NCBI GenBank assembly: GCA_947095535.1 | Contig: OX352773.1 | Location: forward strand, 264,856,515 to 264,920,514 | Origin: Poecilobothrus nobilitatus | Lineage: Eukaryota > Arthropoda > Insecta > Diptera > Dolichopodidae | Direction of reading: 5' to 3' | Length of the DNA stretch: 64,000 nucleotides | Shown here: positions 13,375-24,262 of the stretch, piece after piece | Numbering within the stretch: the stretch's first letter is position 1 | Layout of the letters: each line of letters begins with the position of its first letter | Translations under genes and position numbers: made by a program | The notes under the pieces: model-generated | Seen by the model: the letters and a program-made list of their open reading frames with translations, nothing else | Database searches by the model: none | What the model was told of the DNA's origin: nothing

Positions 13375-13725
13375 ACTCTTAAGTAAGATTAGATTAGATT
13401 GTAATTTAAGAGGTATAAATAAAAATGCGCTCTTTTAATGTAAATCTATAGTGCTCCTCCTATAAGCTCCACTTATAATACTTCTGGCAGCCCTACTGTA
13501 TCTAAGAAAGCAAAGATTTGTATATAGCAGTTATTGCTGGCAGTTCATCTTCGGTAAAATAATATGCTCCTAGGTGTACATATCGTGCTCGGAGTAAAGT
13601 TCCGCAGTTTTTAAATATGTGACATGGAGTTTCTTCTTCTTCGTGACAGAATCTGCATATACTTACCGTCATTTTCGATTCCAATTTTCTTTAAGTGTCT
13701 CTTTAGCCGACTCCTAAGTTAAAAT
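13375..13725 (-). mobile_element. 3' remnant of an RNase-H-type LINE (R1/I-like), decayed
   Basis: The minus strand encodes, after the end of an RNase H region, the Cys/His-type tail typical of insect R1- or I-like LINE polymerases. A block reading CRFCHEEEETPCHIFKNC (about 13555-13655) has the CxxC..H..C spacing and is followed by LRARYVHLGAYYF. Upstream, in another frame, is RLKRHLKKIGI, the usual preceding block. Downstream, after a one-base shift, GLPEVL and a stop close the protein. A 3' untranslated stretch with AATCTAATCTAATC follows. The two frame changes show that it is dead. Only the last ~110 codons remain, which fits 5' truncation. The exact clade cannot be fixed from this piece. 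Confidence 0.75.
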
Positions 13726-13904
13726 CGAATATTTTCAGTCTCGAATTTAAGTTAATATTGAAAAATAACAGTTGAGAACGAATTAAAACTATTTTATGAC
13801 CAATAAACTAAAGCACAGTTAACAAGAAATTCCATGTTATCAGCGGAAAAGCACAAAAGTAAAATTAATGTGTTTGGTTATGTACATGATCATTTTGCAC
13901 GTTA

Positions 13905-14380
13905 TTTCCCCCGTACGAACATACTTCTAAGGGTATTATAAATTTGGCATTACGTTTAAAACAGTAGAAGATGAGGTAGATATGAAAAATATATATATCT
14001 TTTCAGGTCTGCATTCTTAGCTGATTTATCCAAGTATGTTGGTCGGTCAGTCCGATAAAACCAAAAATAAAATTTTCAATTTTATTTTTATATAAATGTC
14101 AGTTTTCCTATTAAAATTAACAATTTCAACCGGCGGTTTCAAGTATCTGCCATACAACTTTTATAAATATATGAAAATAATTCATTCTCTATAATTAAGT
14201 TTGTAAAATTATGACAAAAGAAGTTAAATTTTATGCTAACGACTTCTACAAGATTTGGTTGGTCAAGTGTAACAGTTTTTTGGGTGAAAATTTCTAAAAT
14301 ATGATCAAATTTGATCGGAACAGTATAGGTTAGAGTTCAAATAGTCAACTATACACTCTTCCTTCGTTTCTATATTTGAA
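13905..14380 (-). repeat. Dispersed repeat family P, copy 2 (inverted)
   Basis: Read on the minus strand this copy carries the family P blocks in order: an AAAGTTGTATGGCAG block (plus-strand 14147-14165), the TTATCGGACTGACCGACC block (14040-14057), and the tail ATAATACCCTTAGAAGTATG close to 13920-13940. It is the only copy in the window in this orientation. No coding capacity is seen. Confidence 0.55.
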
Positions 14381-14545
14381 GCTAAACTTTGATAGAATTA
14401 TCTATATTCACATCCTTGCAATAAGTTTTAAATTTTCCAATTATAACAGTATATGTATTGAGAACGGAAAATTCTCAAAGTTGACATTGCATAGTTTATG
14501 TATGGCGTATTAAAAACGGTATTAATAATTATCTATAGTTAGTAC

Positions 14546-14665
14546 TTTTTTTTCCCCCTAAGGTAGGTGGGAATCTTTCAAAGACACCAAGAATTTCCCC
14601 CTGGGTAATGTCAGATTCTTAATGACTAAACCCACCTCCCCCTTTAGCCAATATAATGGCTTAAC
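14546..14665 (-). mobile_element. LINE 3' end only (Jockey/CR1-type family)
   Basis: The sequence matches the 3' untranslated ends of the LINE copies at 38.3, 44.9 and 61.5 kb: a T run, then GGTAGGTGGGAA, a spacer, and ACCCACCTCCCCCTTTAGCC. On the minus strand the T run is the poly(A) side. No coding part is left, so this is a very short 5'-truncated insertion. Confidence 0.6.
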
Positions 14666-16775
14666 ATATTTTTGAAGATAAGCGCAATAAAATATCTTGC
14701 GCAAATATAATTAGAATTTTATTCACCTTTGTGCGTCCTTGATACATTATCATTTTTATTGCAGAATTTTATTAAATATGTATAATATGATTTCATTAGT
14801 TTAAAAATTCCATTTAAGTTAAGTTAAGTACGTTAATTACTTTACCTTCAATCTATTTCTAAAATCATTTAGGACTATTAAAATTTTTTTTTTTTGTCTT
14901 TTTTAAAATAAAAATTTTATTTTCTTAGGGTATTGCACAATTCAATGCTTATACTACTTAAAGATTGTTTGTTAGATCTTGTTTTGTTTTTTTTTTTTTT
15001 TTTTAACAAGCAAAGTTTTCTGATTTTGTTGTTTGCAGCTAAAAAAAAAAGATTTGATAAAAAATAACGAGTATTAATAACTAAAGAAATCATATTATAT
15101 TTTTGTTTTTTTTTTGGAAGATATGAAAAATAAAAATCAAGATAAATTACTTAAATTTTTTGTTTTATTTTTTTTTAGCCTACAGTTATATTTTAGCTGA
15201 CTTTTTTTGTTTTGTTTTTTTTTTTGTAGAAATAAAAATAAATTTAATAAATCCCAATTTTTTTATCCCAAAATTTTTTTTTTGCTGTTTCATAGTTCAA
15301 AAATTAAACAAAAACTGAACTGAAAATAAATACTATATATGTATATACTTATTGCGTCTGCTTATTGATGTATCTTGTAGATAAGCATACACATACGTAT
15401 ACATTATACCTATATATATATAAATAAAAATTATGCTATTAAATTGAGAGTGGTATAAAGGTACAACTCTGTACATAACCTTAAATTTTATTTTATTTGA
15501 TATTTTTACCCACTGCAAGCAATTGATATTGATAATAAATTTTTTTTTTTTTTAGCTTTTTTGAGGTTTTACACTATGACCCATATTTTGATATTCAGTT
15601 GACTTTTTTCAAAAAACAAAAAACAAAAATTTTTTTCTTTTAATTTTATTTTTAAATCAAACCGCATATATACAAACCATTGTATATATCTAAAAATATT
15701 TGTCTTTTGTTCTTAAATATCTCTTGTTTTCTTGTAAGAGAAAACTCCATACTACAAAAAAAAAAATAAACTGCGGTTTATGTTTTGTTACATTTTTTTG
15801 ATTAAATCATGGTGGGTGTCTGAAGCAAGCCTATATAGAATGATATTAAAAATCTGACTGTCTTATATGAGGTATTAAAAAAAACATTAAACATTTTAAT
15901 AATGGGATTTTCACACGCATTTTGCATATAAATAAAAAAATTTAAATTAATAATAATAATTGTAAAGAAATTAGAAAATAAAAGGGTTTTTTTGAACATA
16001 AAATTTTGTGCCCTTTTTTGTGTTTTTTTTTTGCTGTTAGACTCTATTTAGAAAATTTTTATTTGAAGATCTTGTCAAGTTGATGAAGGTGTTTGGTTTG
16101 TTTCAATATATTAAAAAAAAAAAATATTTAAATTTTTTAGTAGAATTTTTATTTTTTTATTTTATTTACCATTCAATCATTCAATTTAAATTAATTCAAG
16201 GCTCTAATAGGTCAGGTTTATTTCTTTGAAAAAAAAAAAAAAAAAAAAAATGGTTTTCACTTTTAATTTTTTCGAAAACCCTGAAGTATTTAATTATTAA
16301 TTTTTAAAGTACTCATTTTGATTGACTACTAAATAATTTATAATCTTCAATTGTTTTGATGTAATCTGACTGCTTATACTTTCGTAGTATATAATTAAGA
16401 AGGTTACTATATATAGGTATACGTATAGGTTAATTATATTGCAAAATTGTTCTAATTTTGATCCATTTTTGTTTTCCAATTTGATACTAATAGAATTTGG
16501 ATTGTTTTAAGTATAAGTATGTTATTTCGATTATGCTTGTTTAGATCTTAAATTTGATTAGATTTTAGAGAAAAATAAATCTACAGTCTAATATGTTTAA
16601 AAGCACTATCCAAAATGGCATATATTTTTCCCTCTTAACCGATTTCTGTTTTTATCTGTCAAAACAAAAAATAACAAAAAAAAAAGTAAAATAGCATTGA
16701 GATTTTGTGAAGTAAATTATGTTTAGTTTAAAGTTCAAAAAATTTATTATTCTTTTCTAAATAAATTCTAAAATA
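14666..16775. other. AT-rich non-coding stretch with long T and A runs
   Basis: Apart from one weak exon candidate at 15.56 kb, I see no gene. T runs at 14987-15004, 15218-15226 and 15540-15553 and an A run at 16230-16250 dominate. Several minus-strand open frames here are low-complexity and unrecognised. Confidence 0.5.
15556..15643 (+). CDS. Possible short terminal exon, unrecognised
   Basis: A 14 nt T run ending in TTTAG is followed, after one base of a split codon, by an open frame to TAA at 15641. The peptide begins FFEVLHYDPYFDIQLTFF and ends in a Lys/Phe-rich low-complexity tail. The DPYFDIQL part is less AT-biased than the background, which is the only reason to list it. No partner exon or family is recognised, and chance or retention of a transposon fragment is quite possible. 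Confidence 0.18.
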
Positions 16776-16808
16776 ATGTCGTTAATTGCGTTCAAAGATT
16801 TGGCAAAG
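16776..16808 (+). CDS. Possible first coding exon (11 codons)
   Basis: An ATG in the context AAATAATGTC opens MSLIAFKDLAK and ends exactly at AAG/GTAATA, an acceptable 5' splice donor in phase 0. The codons GCG, TTC and TCG contrast with the local AT background. A frame in the matching phase starts after a CTTTCTGCAG acceptor at 17321, so the two could be joined exons of one plus-strand gene. The leader upstream (16640-16775) is AT-rich and non-coding. The protein is not recognised. An alternative is a short upstream or chance frame. Confidence 0.3.
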
Positions 16809-17254
16809 GTAATAATCAGACTTCTTTGTAATTTTTGACATAATATACGAATAGCACTTACAAATGAATTTTCATTATTTGCCGCATAAGTAGTTCATAA
16901 ATGGCGCATATGATTTTAAATGTCATTAAATGTGTGAAACATTTAAAATATTTTTAATGAATTTTATGTATTCTTAAACATTCTCTTAAACGAAAAACAA
17001 ATGTGCGAGAAAATTAAAAAATAGTTCAAAACAACATTACGTGTAGCTTTTAAACGTGTAGGGTTTTGTCGCCTTAACTATATTGTAATGCTTTTAAGGG
17101 TATTTCACTATTTGTTTTTTGTTTAATAACTGAAAACTAAGTCAAGATTTAAAATACAACTAGGGTTTTTATAAAATTTAACTAATTTTAATTAAATAAT
17201 TAAATAATAATACATCAACATTTTGAAATAGCTGTAATTTCTTTTGTAAGAAAA

Positions 17255-17473
17255 ATGTCATTGCCGAGCCATTTTTTAAAAAAGACTAGTTTATTTAATA
17301 TATCGAAGATCTTTCTGCAGTTTAATACCAGAGATGTACATATACTGAAATACGTTAGATTTTGCAAGGAACTTAAAGTATTTTGACTGATTTACCAATG
17401 CGAAACGACATTAAGATGGAATATGGAAAAATATAATCTAACTGTAATAGAAGAAAATCTTACAGAAGTTTAA
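17255..17473 (+). CDS. Exon-like frame with one in-frame TGA, unrecognised
   Basis: From an ATG at 17255 the frame is open for 43 codons to TGA at 17384-17386. It then continues in the same frame for 28 more codons to TAA at 17471-17473. A good acceptor (CTTTCTGCAG, exon from 17321) lies inside. The part after it begins FNTRDVHILKYVRFCKELK and would join phase 0 to the small exon at 16776-16808. After the TGA the frame reads LIYQCETTLRW and ends VIEENLTEV. Composition is coding-like throughout. Possible readings are a last exon ending at the TGA, a decayed copy with one nonsense change, or chance continuation after the stop. I do not recognise the protein. Confidence 0.33.
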
Positions 17474-17799
17474 TTACATGACATAAAACGCTCTAAAAGA
17501 AATGTTTGAAGATTTTCTTTCCACTATAAAAATTAAAAGAAAAAATTCGATAATTAATATTGGTGTTGTACAATTAAAATAAAATGAGGGCAATGGAAAT
17601 GGCAGTGTGATGACAAAGAAGATGTTGAGAAAACAAAATAACTTCGTAATATAATATAGAAAAGAAACAAATTTGAGAGTAAACATTAGGTATAAACATA
17701 ATCAAAAATATTTTCGAAAAATTAGATTTTTATATTAAATATTTTTATTTTTAACGCAATAGGTTATGATTTTATGATTTGTTTTTTAGTTTATTCCGC

Positions 17800-17975
17800 T
17801 ACCACATACTTAATCGTGACAAGAAATTTACACAGCCTTTCCTTTTCAGGCGTAGCTGTAAATAACATAAAGGGGGAATTATTCTTACGACGTGTGTGAG
17901 GGATTCGAATCCATATTGTGTCGGTGTTTACAGCGTATTTTATACGCTCTTACCCACTACGCCACCGATGCCACA
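17800..17975 (-). mobile_element. tRNA-derived SINE
   Basis: Read on the minus strand, the element starts with a tRNA-like head: the A box region GGTGGCGTAGTGGGTAAGAG and a B box GGATTCGAATCC about 45 nt later. A GC-richer body of about 80 nt follows (CTCACACACGTCGTAAG... onward) that is not tRNA-like. The anticodon region does not fold as a normal tRNA arm. Head plus unrelated body is the standard SINE layout, transcribed by RNA polymerase III from the internal boxes. The tail boundary is uncertain. Confidence 0.7.
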
Positions 17976-19017
17976 TTTTATGAATTATTTAAACATTTTT
18001 TTAAATCGATAATTAAATCGAATCGATTTAAAATACATTATTTTTTCTTTCAAATAATTTTCCATTAGACTGACTACTTTTTATTAAAATTAAACTAGAA
18101 TTAAGACATTAAATATATTTTTTTTAAAAATGAGAATATTATTCATAAAGATTAAGAGTTACATCACGAGTTATTATATTTAATTATTTAATATATTTGT
18201 TTGATTATTAAATTTTAATTAAAAGTTCTTGCCATGCATTTCAAAATCGATTATATCTAGTTGGAAATTGGCATATCATAATTTAATTAATATTTAGTTA
18301 TTAATAGTTATTAAAAATAAATATGATTATAATCTACGGATTTATTACTTATACAATAACAACAACAAAAAGAAAAAAACATATGCTGCCCACATTTTAA
18401 ATTTAAACTGTAATATTAATTACAACTATAAATCATTTGATAAGATAACAGTAAAACGTCGTTTATTTTGAATTCATTTACCTTGAATAATGCAAATGTT
18501 TGATTTAATTTCAAGGTGCAATTTGAAATACACATGTACGTATTAGTTTTTTTTTATTTTTCATTTTCTAAATTTTTTTCCAATCTATATTCGGGGCTTT
18601 GTTTTAAATTATACTTATGTATCTACAAATTATTTTATGTTCTTAGTTTAAAAGATATTAAAACAATTTTTAAGACAAAATCTAACAATTCAATAGAATT
18701 TTGTTTCCTTCATTTTTTTTTCAGTTATATTTTAATTGTGCATATTTTTCTATATTTGGACAATCATTAGAAATAGTTACTGTTCTTTGGTAAATTGGGC
18801 TATTAACTAATTAAAACGGAATTAGTTATTTCGTTATTTAGTAAGAATTTGATAAGGTATTTTCATCTTCTTCTACTTCCAATACTCTATTCAGAGTGTA
18901 ATTAACATTATTATATGATGAGATTGTTTGCATACAGATGCCATGTGAATTTATTTTGTGTCATATGAGTAGATTCTGCTGGTGTTTTTCGCTGTTAACA
19001 ATTGCAGTTGATCTTAC
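17976..19017. other. AT-rich non-coding stretch
   Basis: No supported gene. It would be intron if the minus-strand exon at 19.02 kb is real. A Phe/Tyr-rich plus-strand frame at 18516-18770 is taken as chance. A minus-strand donor-like AAG/GTAAAT near 18480 lacks a credible acceptor. Confidence 0.45.
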
Positions 19018-19164
19018 CAATGTGTAGAGATCGGCTGCTCGCTCTTTAGCCGTTTATTTTTTCCTCCAATACTAGTTTCTCCATTTTATCAGATTGTCTG
19101 GCAACTTGATCGAAATGTAGAATTATATTATTTTCTTCAGAAATCTTGCATTTTACTTGAAATT
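19018..19164 (-). CDS. Coiled-coil-like exon with a one-base frameshift, unrecognised
   Basis: On the minus strand an open frame after a T-rich tract ending CTTACAAG (19165) reads FQVKCKISEENNIILHF then DQVARQSDKMEKLVLEEKIN. It is charged, Gln/Glu/Lys-rich and has heptad-like spacing typical of a coiled coil. After AACGGC it hits TAA. Skipping one base restores a coding-like run, KERAADLYTL, which ends precisely at TTG/GTAAGA, a strong donor (exon edge 19018). The splice sites and composition argue for a real exon. The single-base shift argues for a pseudogene or a sequencing error beside the A6 run. A strong minus-strand donor (AGC/GTAAGT, near 19279) lies ~115 nt upstream, a typical short intron distance. 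The protein is not identified. Confidence 0.42.
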
Positions 19165-21942
19165 CTTGTAAGATAGAAATACAGATAAAATATTTTAAAG
19201 TTTAAAGAGTTACATACATATATATATACTTAGGTAATAAATAATTTCATGTTTTATCTAAGTTCAAATCGTTACTTACGCTAATTGTTGTCAAGTTCTT
19301 TGTTTTGGGTTTTGGCCCGTGTACATATATGTATATGTGTACTTTAATATAATTTAGTATTTATTTAGAGTATATATACCTACCCTGTATTGTTGACGAT
19401 AATTCAATATCGTTAAACTGTCCGACATATATATACATACGCATATCTATAATATGTATTTTTCTTTTCTGCAGGGTATCCTACAGGGAAATATTATAAA
19501 TAATAAGAATATTTATAAGACGGTACAAATTAGTCTTGTAAAAATGTAAAGTGTAAAAGTTTTGACAGTTAAAGAGCAAAATTTTTGTTCTATAGTATAA
19601 AAAAAGGCAAAATTTTGCAGAACTTCACAAGTTATGAAGCCTATTTTTGCAACCCCAATGTAAATTTTTTTACGTTTGATTTCTAATTTGTCAATTTAAT
19701 TTCCGATACAATTTTCTAAGAGTTTGTAAACTAATCAAATACAAAAAAAAAAATGGCTAAAAAAAGTACAAAAATTTGATTGATAGAATATTAAATTAAT
19801 AACAAATGAGAATGAAAATATTACAGAAATAACTGAAATTTTTTGTAAACATAGTATTTATACATACGTATGTTTTTTTACAATGTCATACAGTGACATT
19901 TTGTATTCGATTTTTGACAGTTAATTAAAAGTCATGGAAGAAATCATAAGTCAAATGCATTCACTGTACACGAGAAATTCAGATTAAACTTAATTAAACT
20001 GTCAATGTCATTTTTTTATTTATATATTTTTGTCATAAGAAAGTTGTTGCTAAGTACAGCATTTTGTAAAAAAAGGTTTATTTTGAAATGAATGAAAGAT
20101 TTATTGGAAATTTTCAGAAAAATCGTTCGTCAAAAAATGAAGTTCTTTTTAAAATATCAGTAAAAAATAAAAACGAATTTGAATTAAAGTTTTTTTAAAA
20201 TAAAAAGAAGTTCTTTTCACTTTGTGCCAAATCAGTTAAGATTTAACTCCATTTTTAATTTTCGTATCTTATGTTTATTGTTATTTTAATTAAAAATATT
20301 CAATTGCCTAAACTTTTGTCAAAAAATTACGGATGACTGCGAATTGACAGAAAATTGCGAGATGAACAAAAAATTACCAACAAAATTTGGTTCATGAGCG
20401 CAACTTTTCATTTAAGTTTTGTCTGTTTTTTCTTGTGAAATAAAAGAAAAAAACGAAAAGTCAAAAGCCTGAACGACCACGTCAAAAACTTGAATGAAAA
20501 CATACAATAAATTCATAAGTACAATAAATTTTTACAACCCAAATAAATATTGAGTCGGAATAGAGTCGGCCACCAGTTGGTGCTAAAGGGCGTATTTTTG
20601 TAAAATTGAAAAAAAAATTTATTTTCTTTTGAGATTTAGAAAAGCGGAAGGAAAATTTTGTAAAGATTGCACGTAAATACGTATTATGTATATATATTTT
20701 AAATTTTGAAATACATATAGTATTTGATTTATATATGAATCTAAAGATACTTTTATAGTTACTTTATACTTTTATTTGAAAATTTCAACTTATTTATGTT
20801 GCAAATTTTTATTGGTTTTTTTAAATACATTAACTCTTTTTCACATATATGTGGGTCTCAATTAATATACGTATATATATAATTAACATATAATTAATGT
20901 TTAACTATAATGTAATACATAATAGGTATATGTATTGTATATATATGTATATATAGGCTATAAATACAACATGTACAGTAAAATGATTGTTTTTTTTTTT
21001 TTTGTATCATTGGTTGGTAATTAGTACAATAATTTACGTTTAAAATATTCAGTTATAAAGTAATTCTTTCAAGGCTGTACATATATTCTTAACTTCACCT
21101 GTACTTTTGTAAAATAAGTTGTTTTTTTTTTTTTTTTTATGTTATTTTTAATGTTTTAATTCTATACAAAATTATTTTATTTGTTTTGATTTTCTTCTAT
21201 TTCTATTTCAATTGTTTAGAATTCTCTCATACCTTGATACTAATTGCATTTTTTCATCAGATTGTTTAGTTCCTTCTATTTTACTTTTGCTTTAAAAATG
21301 ATCATATAATATTGAATGGAGCGAATCTATCAATTGTTACAAATCTGAAAATATAGTTTTTTAAAAAAAAAAAAAATATAAATAAAACTCATTATTTGTT
21401 CTATTTAAAAATAAATTTTATTATGAGATTTAACAAGTCACAAGACAACATAACAATACAAATGTTTTCTTTAACTAAAGTTTACTAATGTCATTCATTT
21501 TTAATAGATTTAAAATTGGAATGGATAGATTTTATTTTAAAACAATAGTTTTGAATGCACGAGAGTATAATACCGTTGTTCATTTTTAATTAGCGATAAT
21601 TCTTTACAATAATTTTTGCACTTTAACCAAAGAAAAAACATAATACTTTTTTTTTTTTTTTTTACATCTTTAACCCTTTTCAAATGTTTATTATTGACTG
21701 GAAGGTAAAGAATTTAAAATATTAACCATAATGGTCTGATAATTTATAGATTTTTTTGAGACTTTAACTATTTAATAGTACAATACGAGATAGAGTATTA
21801 ACTTTGGATAAACATCTTAGTAATTTGTATATTGTATAAAATTAAAGAAAATTGGTCCCTGTTTGCTGTCGTAAAGCAAAATTATAACGGTTTAAGTAAA
21901 AAACTACAAAATGTTAAGAAAATGTTGTAATGCATTTTTCAG
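19165..21942. other. AT-rich non-coding stretch
   Basis: I see no supported gene. A perfect palindrome CACCAGTTGGTG lies near 20570 in a GC-richer patch, and TA-rich microsatellite tracts lie near 20870-20960. Long T runs occur at 20990-21003, 21122-21139 and 21647-21663. Confidence 0.5.
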
Positions 21943-22128
21943 CCATACTAGATAGCGACATCGGTCCTAATGGCATATATATTCGGATACTTGAAGATAT
22001 AAAGTACCGCTATGTGATGAAGTGATCTTAATAGCTCTTATTTCCTCTGCGGAAGTATATCTTTAACTTTGTGGTATTATACCTTGACAAAACTTAAAAC
22101 CTTTCCTTACTGGATACATGATATATAG
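21943..22128 (+). pseudogene. Coding-like island with two offset frames, origin unknown
   Basis: After a CATTTTTCAG acceptor-like site the plus strand reads ILDSDIGPNGIYIRILEDI and continues to KYRYVMK before TGA at 22023. A second plus frame starting SDLNSSYFLCGSIS continues the open reading from 22021 to TAG at 22126. The two frames meet as if one base had been lost or gained. Codons such as AGC, GAC, GGT and GGC stand out from the AT background. The minus strand is also open over part of it (TSAEEIRAIKITSSHSGTL), so the strand is not certain. I favour a decayed coding sequence, perhaps from a transposon, over a live exon. No family is recognised. Confidence 0.3.
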
Positions 22129-22654
22129 CAGTTCGATAAAATCAGCAGTAAAACTATTAATTAAGCTTTAATATAATACTGCAATTTCGATATAGCGAGT
22201 CGAATATTTGTTTCTTTTTATGAAAAATTACCTTATTAAGAATCAATGTACTAATGATATCCAATTACATACTAACAGTACTTTTTTAAATATTAATTGA
22301 TTAAATTAAGTTATAACTCTAAATAAAACACAAAATTTATACCTATTTAGAAAAAAACCTATTTTGAAATCGAATTGAATAATAAATTAAATTAATTTTT
22401 TTTTTTTTTTTCAATTTATTAAGTATTACTTTGTATATTGCAGTACAAGATATGCTTAAGAGTGTGTCTAAAATAGATTTGTATTACATTTAACCTTGAA
22501 GTGTTAATAACGCAAAAGAATCGTGAACTTAATATTTTTGCATATCATTTAATATTAAAAATTTAATCAAGAAAAAAAAAAAAAAAGCAAAAAGTAGGTA
22601 GGTCAGTTCTTAGAATAGACATTAAACTATTGTGCAGATTAAATTAAATAAAAA

Positions 22655-23060
22655 AATTAAGGCAGAATATAAAATCAAAGGTTTTTAATGTTGCACATTT
22701 TCTAAAAGACTATTTATTGTGACTTTCATGAAAAATTTGTGTAATAAGAGACATTTTTTTCAATTTTAAGGAAATCCTGTATTCAATATATGGGAAATTT
22801 TCTTTTTACATAACGGTAAATTTAAATATTAAATTTTAGAAAAAATTGTATAATATTGATATTGATTTATATAAAGAAGAAAATAATGTCCTGCCGTTTG
22901 GTGTTTTTAGATTGAAAAAATGTTAAATAGAACCTTAGATAATATGCATGTATACGTATTTGAAAATAGGACTTTTTTAAACTGTGAGGTACTTTGGGTT
23001 CGTAAATGGATGGAGGTACATAAAAAAGTTATTCTAAAACATTCATTTTTTAATAGACCG
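22655..23060 (+). repeat. Dispersed repeat family Q, copy 1
   Basis: This copy shares ordered blocks with 27.9-28.6 kb and 50.5-51.1 kb: TTTCAATTTTAAGGAAATCC, a GGGAAATTTTCTTTTTACA block, ACGGTAAATTTAAATATT, and a CCTGCCGTTTGGTGTTTTTAG block. All three copies are in the same orientation. No coding capacity is seen and the class of element is unknown. Confidence 0.6.
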
Positions 23061-23944
23061 ATTGTTAAACTTTCATCGTTCTATCTTTAGAGGGTGTAGA
23101 AGTTTTTTAAACAGACGGTCGGTCGAACAGAGGAATAAAGAAAATTTTTTTTTTTTTTTTTAAATGTACTAAAAAATCAATGATTAATTCAAAAACTAAA
23201 ATAAGAACAATAAAATATTAAGTACCAAGTAAATTCATAAGTTTTATTTTGCATTAATATCAAAATTAAAAGGTAGTTTAGGAGTGTTTCTATTTCAAAT
23301 AACAGGTGAATTTAATGTTAACACTTTAATTTCTATTGTATATTGTACCTACTCGCAAAATATCTTAGAACAATGTTATTATTTTAGTTATCCAATGATT
23401 TATGTACTGCCATCTCGATAAAATTTATGTAGTGTGTTATATATATTGAGTCGATTTTCATGGTTGTAGGTTTTGATCGTTTGAATTGGTAATTATTTCG
23501 ACAATGAGGATATATTAGAAAAATTGTTTTATAAAAGGAAGTTGTAATCATTAAAAAAAAAAATTTCAACAAAACGAAATTTCAAAAAATGGCATACATA
23601 GTTAATCTTTGACAATTGGACATTTGAACCATCTACCAAAAAGTCAATTTTATAAAATGTCATATATTACATACATGCAGTATGCAGTAGCAGTATGCTG
23701 ATGAATAATATGAATAAAGTTTTATTTGAAAATATCAGATATAAGGTGAAATGAAGTTACTTATCCGTTTTTTGAAGAAATCTTTTCCTTAAAGGTGACA
23801 TAAAATAACTAACAAAAGAAATTAACTAACAGAAGAAATCTGCTTATATAGGTTGGATGACTTAAACTTCACTTTTTCCAGATTAATTAAATGTATATTA
23901 TATGTGACATGTTGGTTGTATATGTATATGTATACGTATAAGAA
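23061..23944. other. AT-rich non-coding stretch
   Basis: No supported gene. A minus-strand frame at 23384-23572 (61 codons) is unrecognised. It is a little less biased than background but has no clear splice context, so it is not called. Confidence 0.45.
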
Positions 23945-24262
23945 TTGTCTTTTTGCCAAATATACTTTTTTTCTTAAATAGTTTATTTTTGCAAAATGTC
24001 AACTTTTCTCAAATGGGAAAAAAACTTTCGGCTAACGAAAAATTTGTAAAATGTTTTTGTGAAACGTAAATTTGTGGAGGGATTTCTTATTTCTTTGATT
24101 CCTTAAAACGGAAAATTAGTGAATTAGTGCTTTTTTTAAAGTCGGGAAATTTGTGAAGTCATCTTTTTTGTAAAACAAGAAACTTTCAAAGTGGCCATTT
24201 TGTGAAATGACTTTTGATAAAAGATCTTTTTAAAATATGTATTTTGTTAAAATGTACAGCGA
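23945..24262 (+). repeat. Array of degenerate TTTTTGCAAAATGTC-type subrepeats
   Basis: Many imperfect copies of a ~15-20 bp motif follow one another, such as TCTTTTTGCCAAATATAC, TTTTTGCAAAATGTC, CATTTTGTGAAATGAC and TTTTGATAAAAGATC. The same motif in inverse form fills 25335-25500, and in both orientations it forms the ends of the element at 56.05-56.66 kb. It is probably the terminal part of a fold-back-like non-autonomous transposon. Confidence 0.55.

Noticed and set aside
13502..13684. Reading this 60-codon minus-strand frame as a host zinc-finger protein
   Set aside because: The CxxC..H..C block is followed and preceded by typical LINE tail blocks, so it is the end of a retrotransposon polymerase.
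23384..23572. A 62-codon minus-strand frame with KRSKPTTMKIDSI
   Set aside because: Somewhat coding-like, but it begins in a poly-T stretch, has no splice or start support, and no family is recognised.
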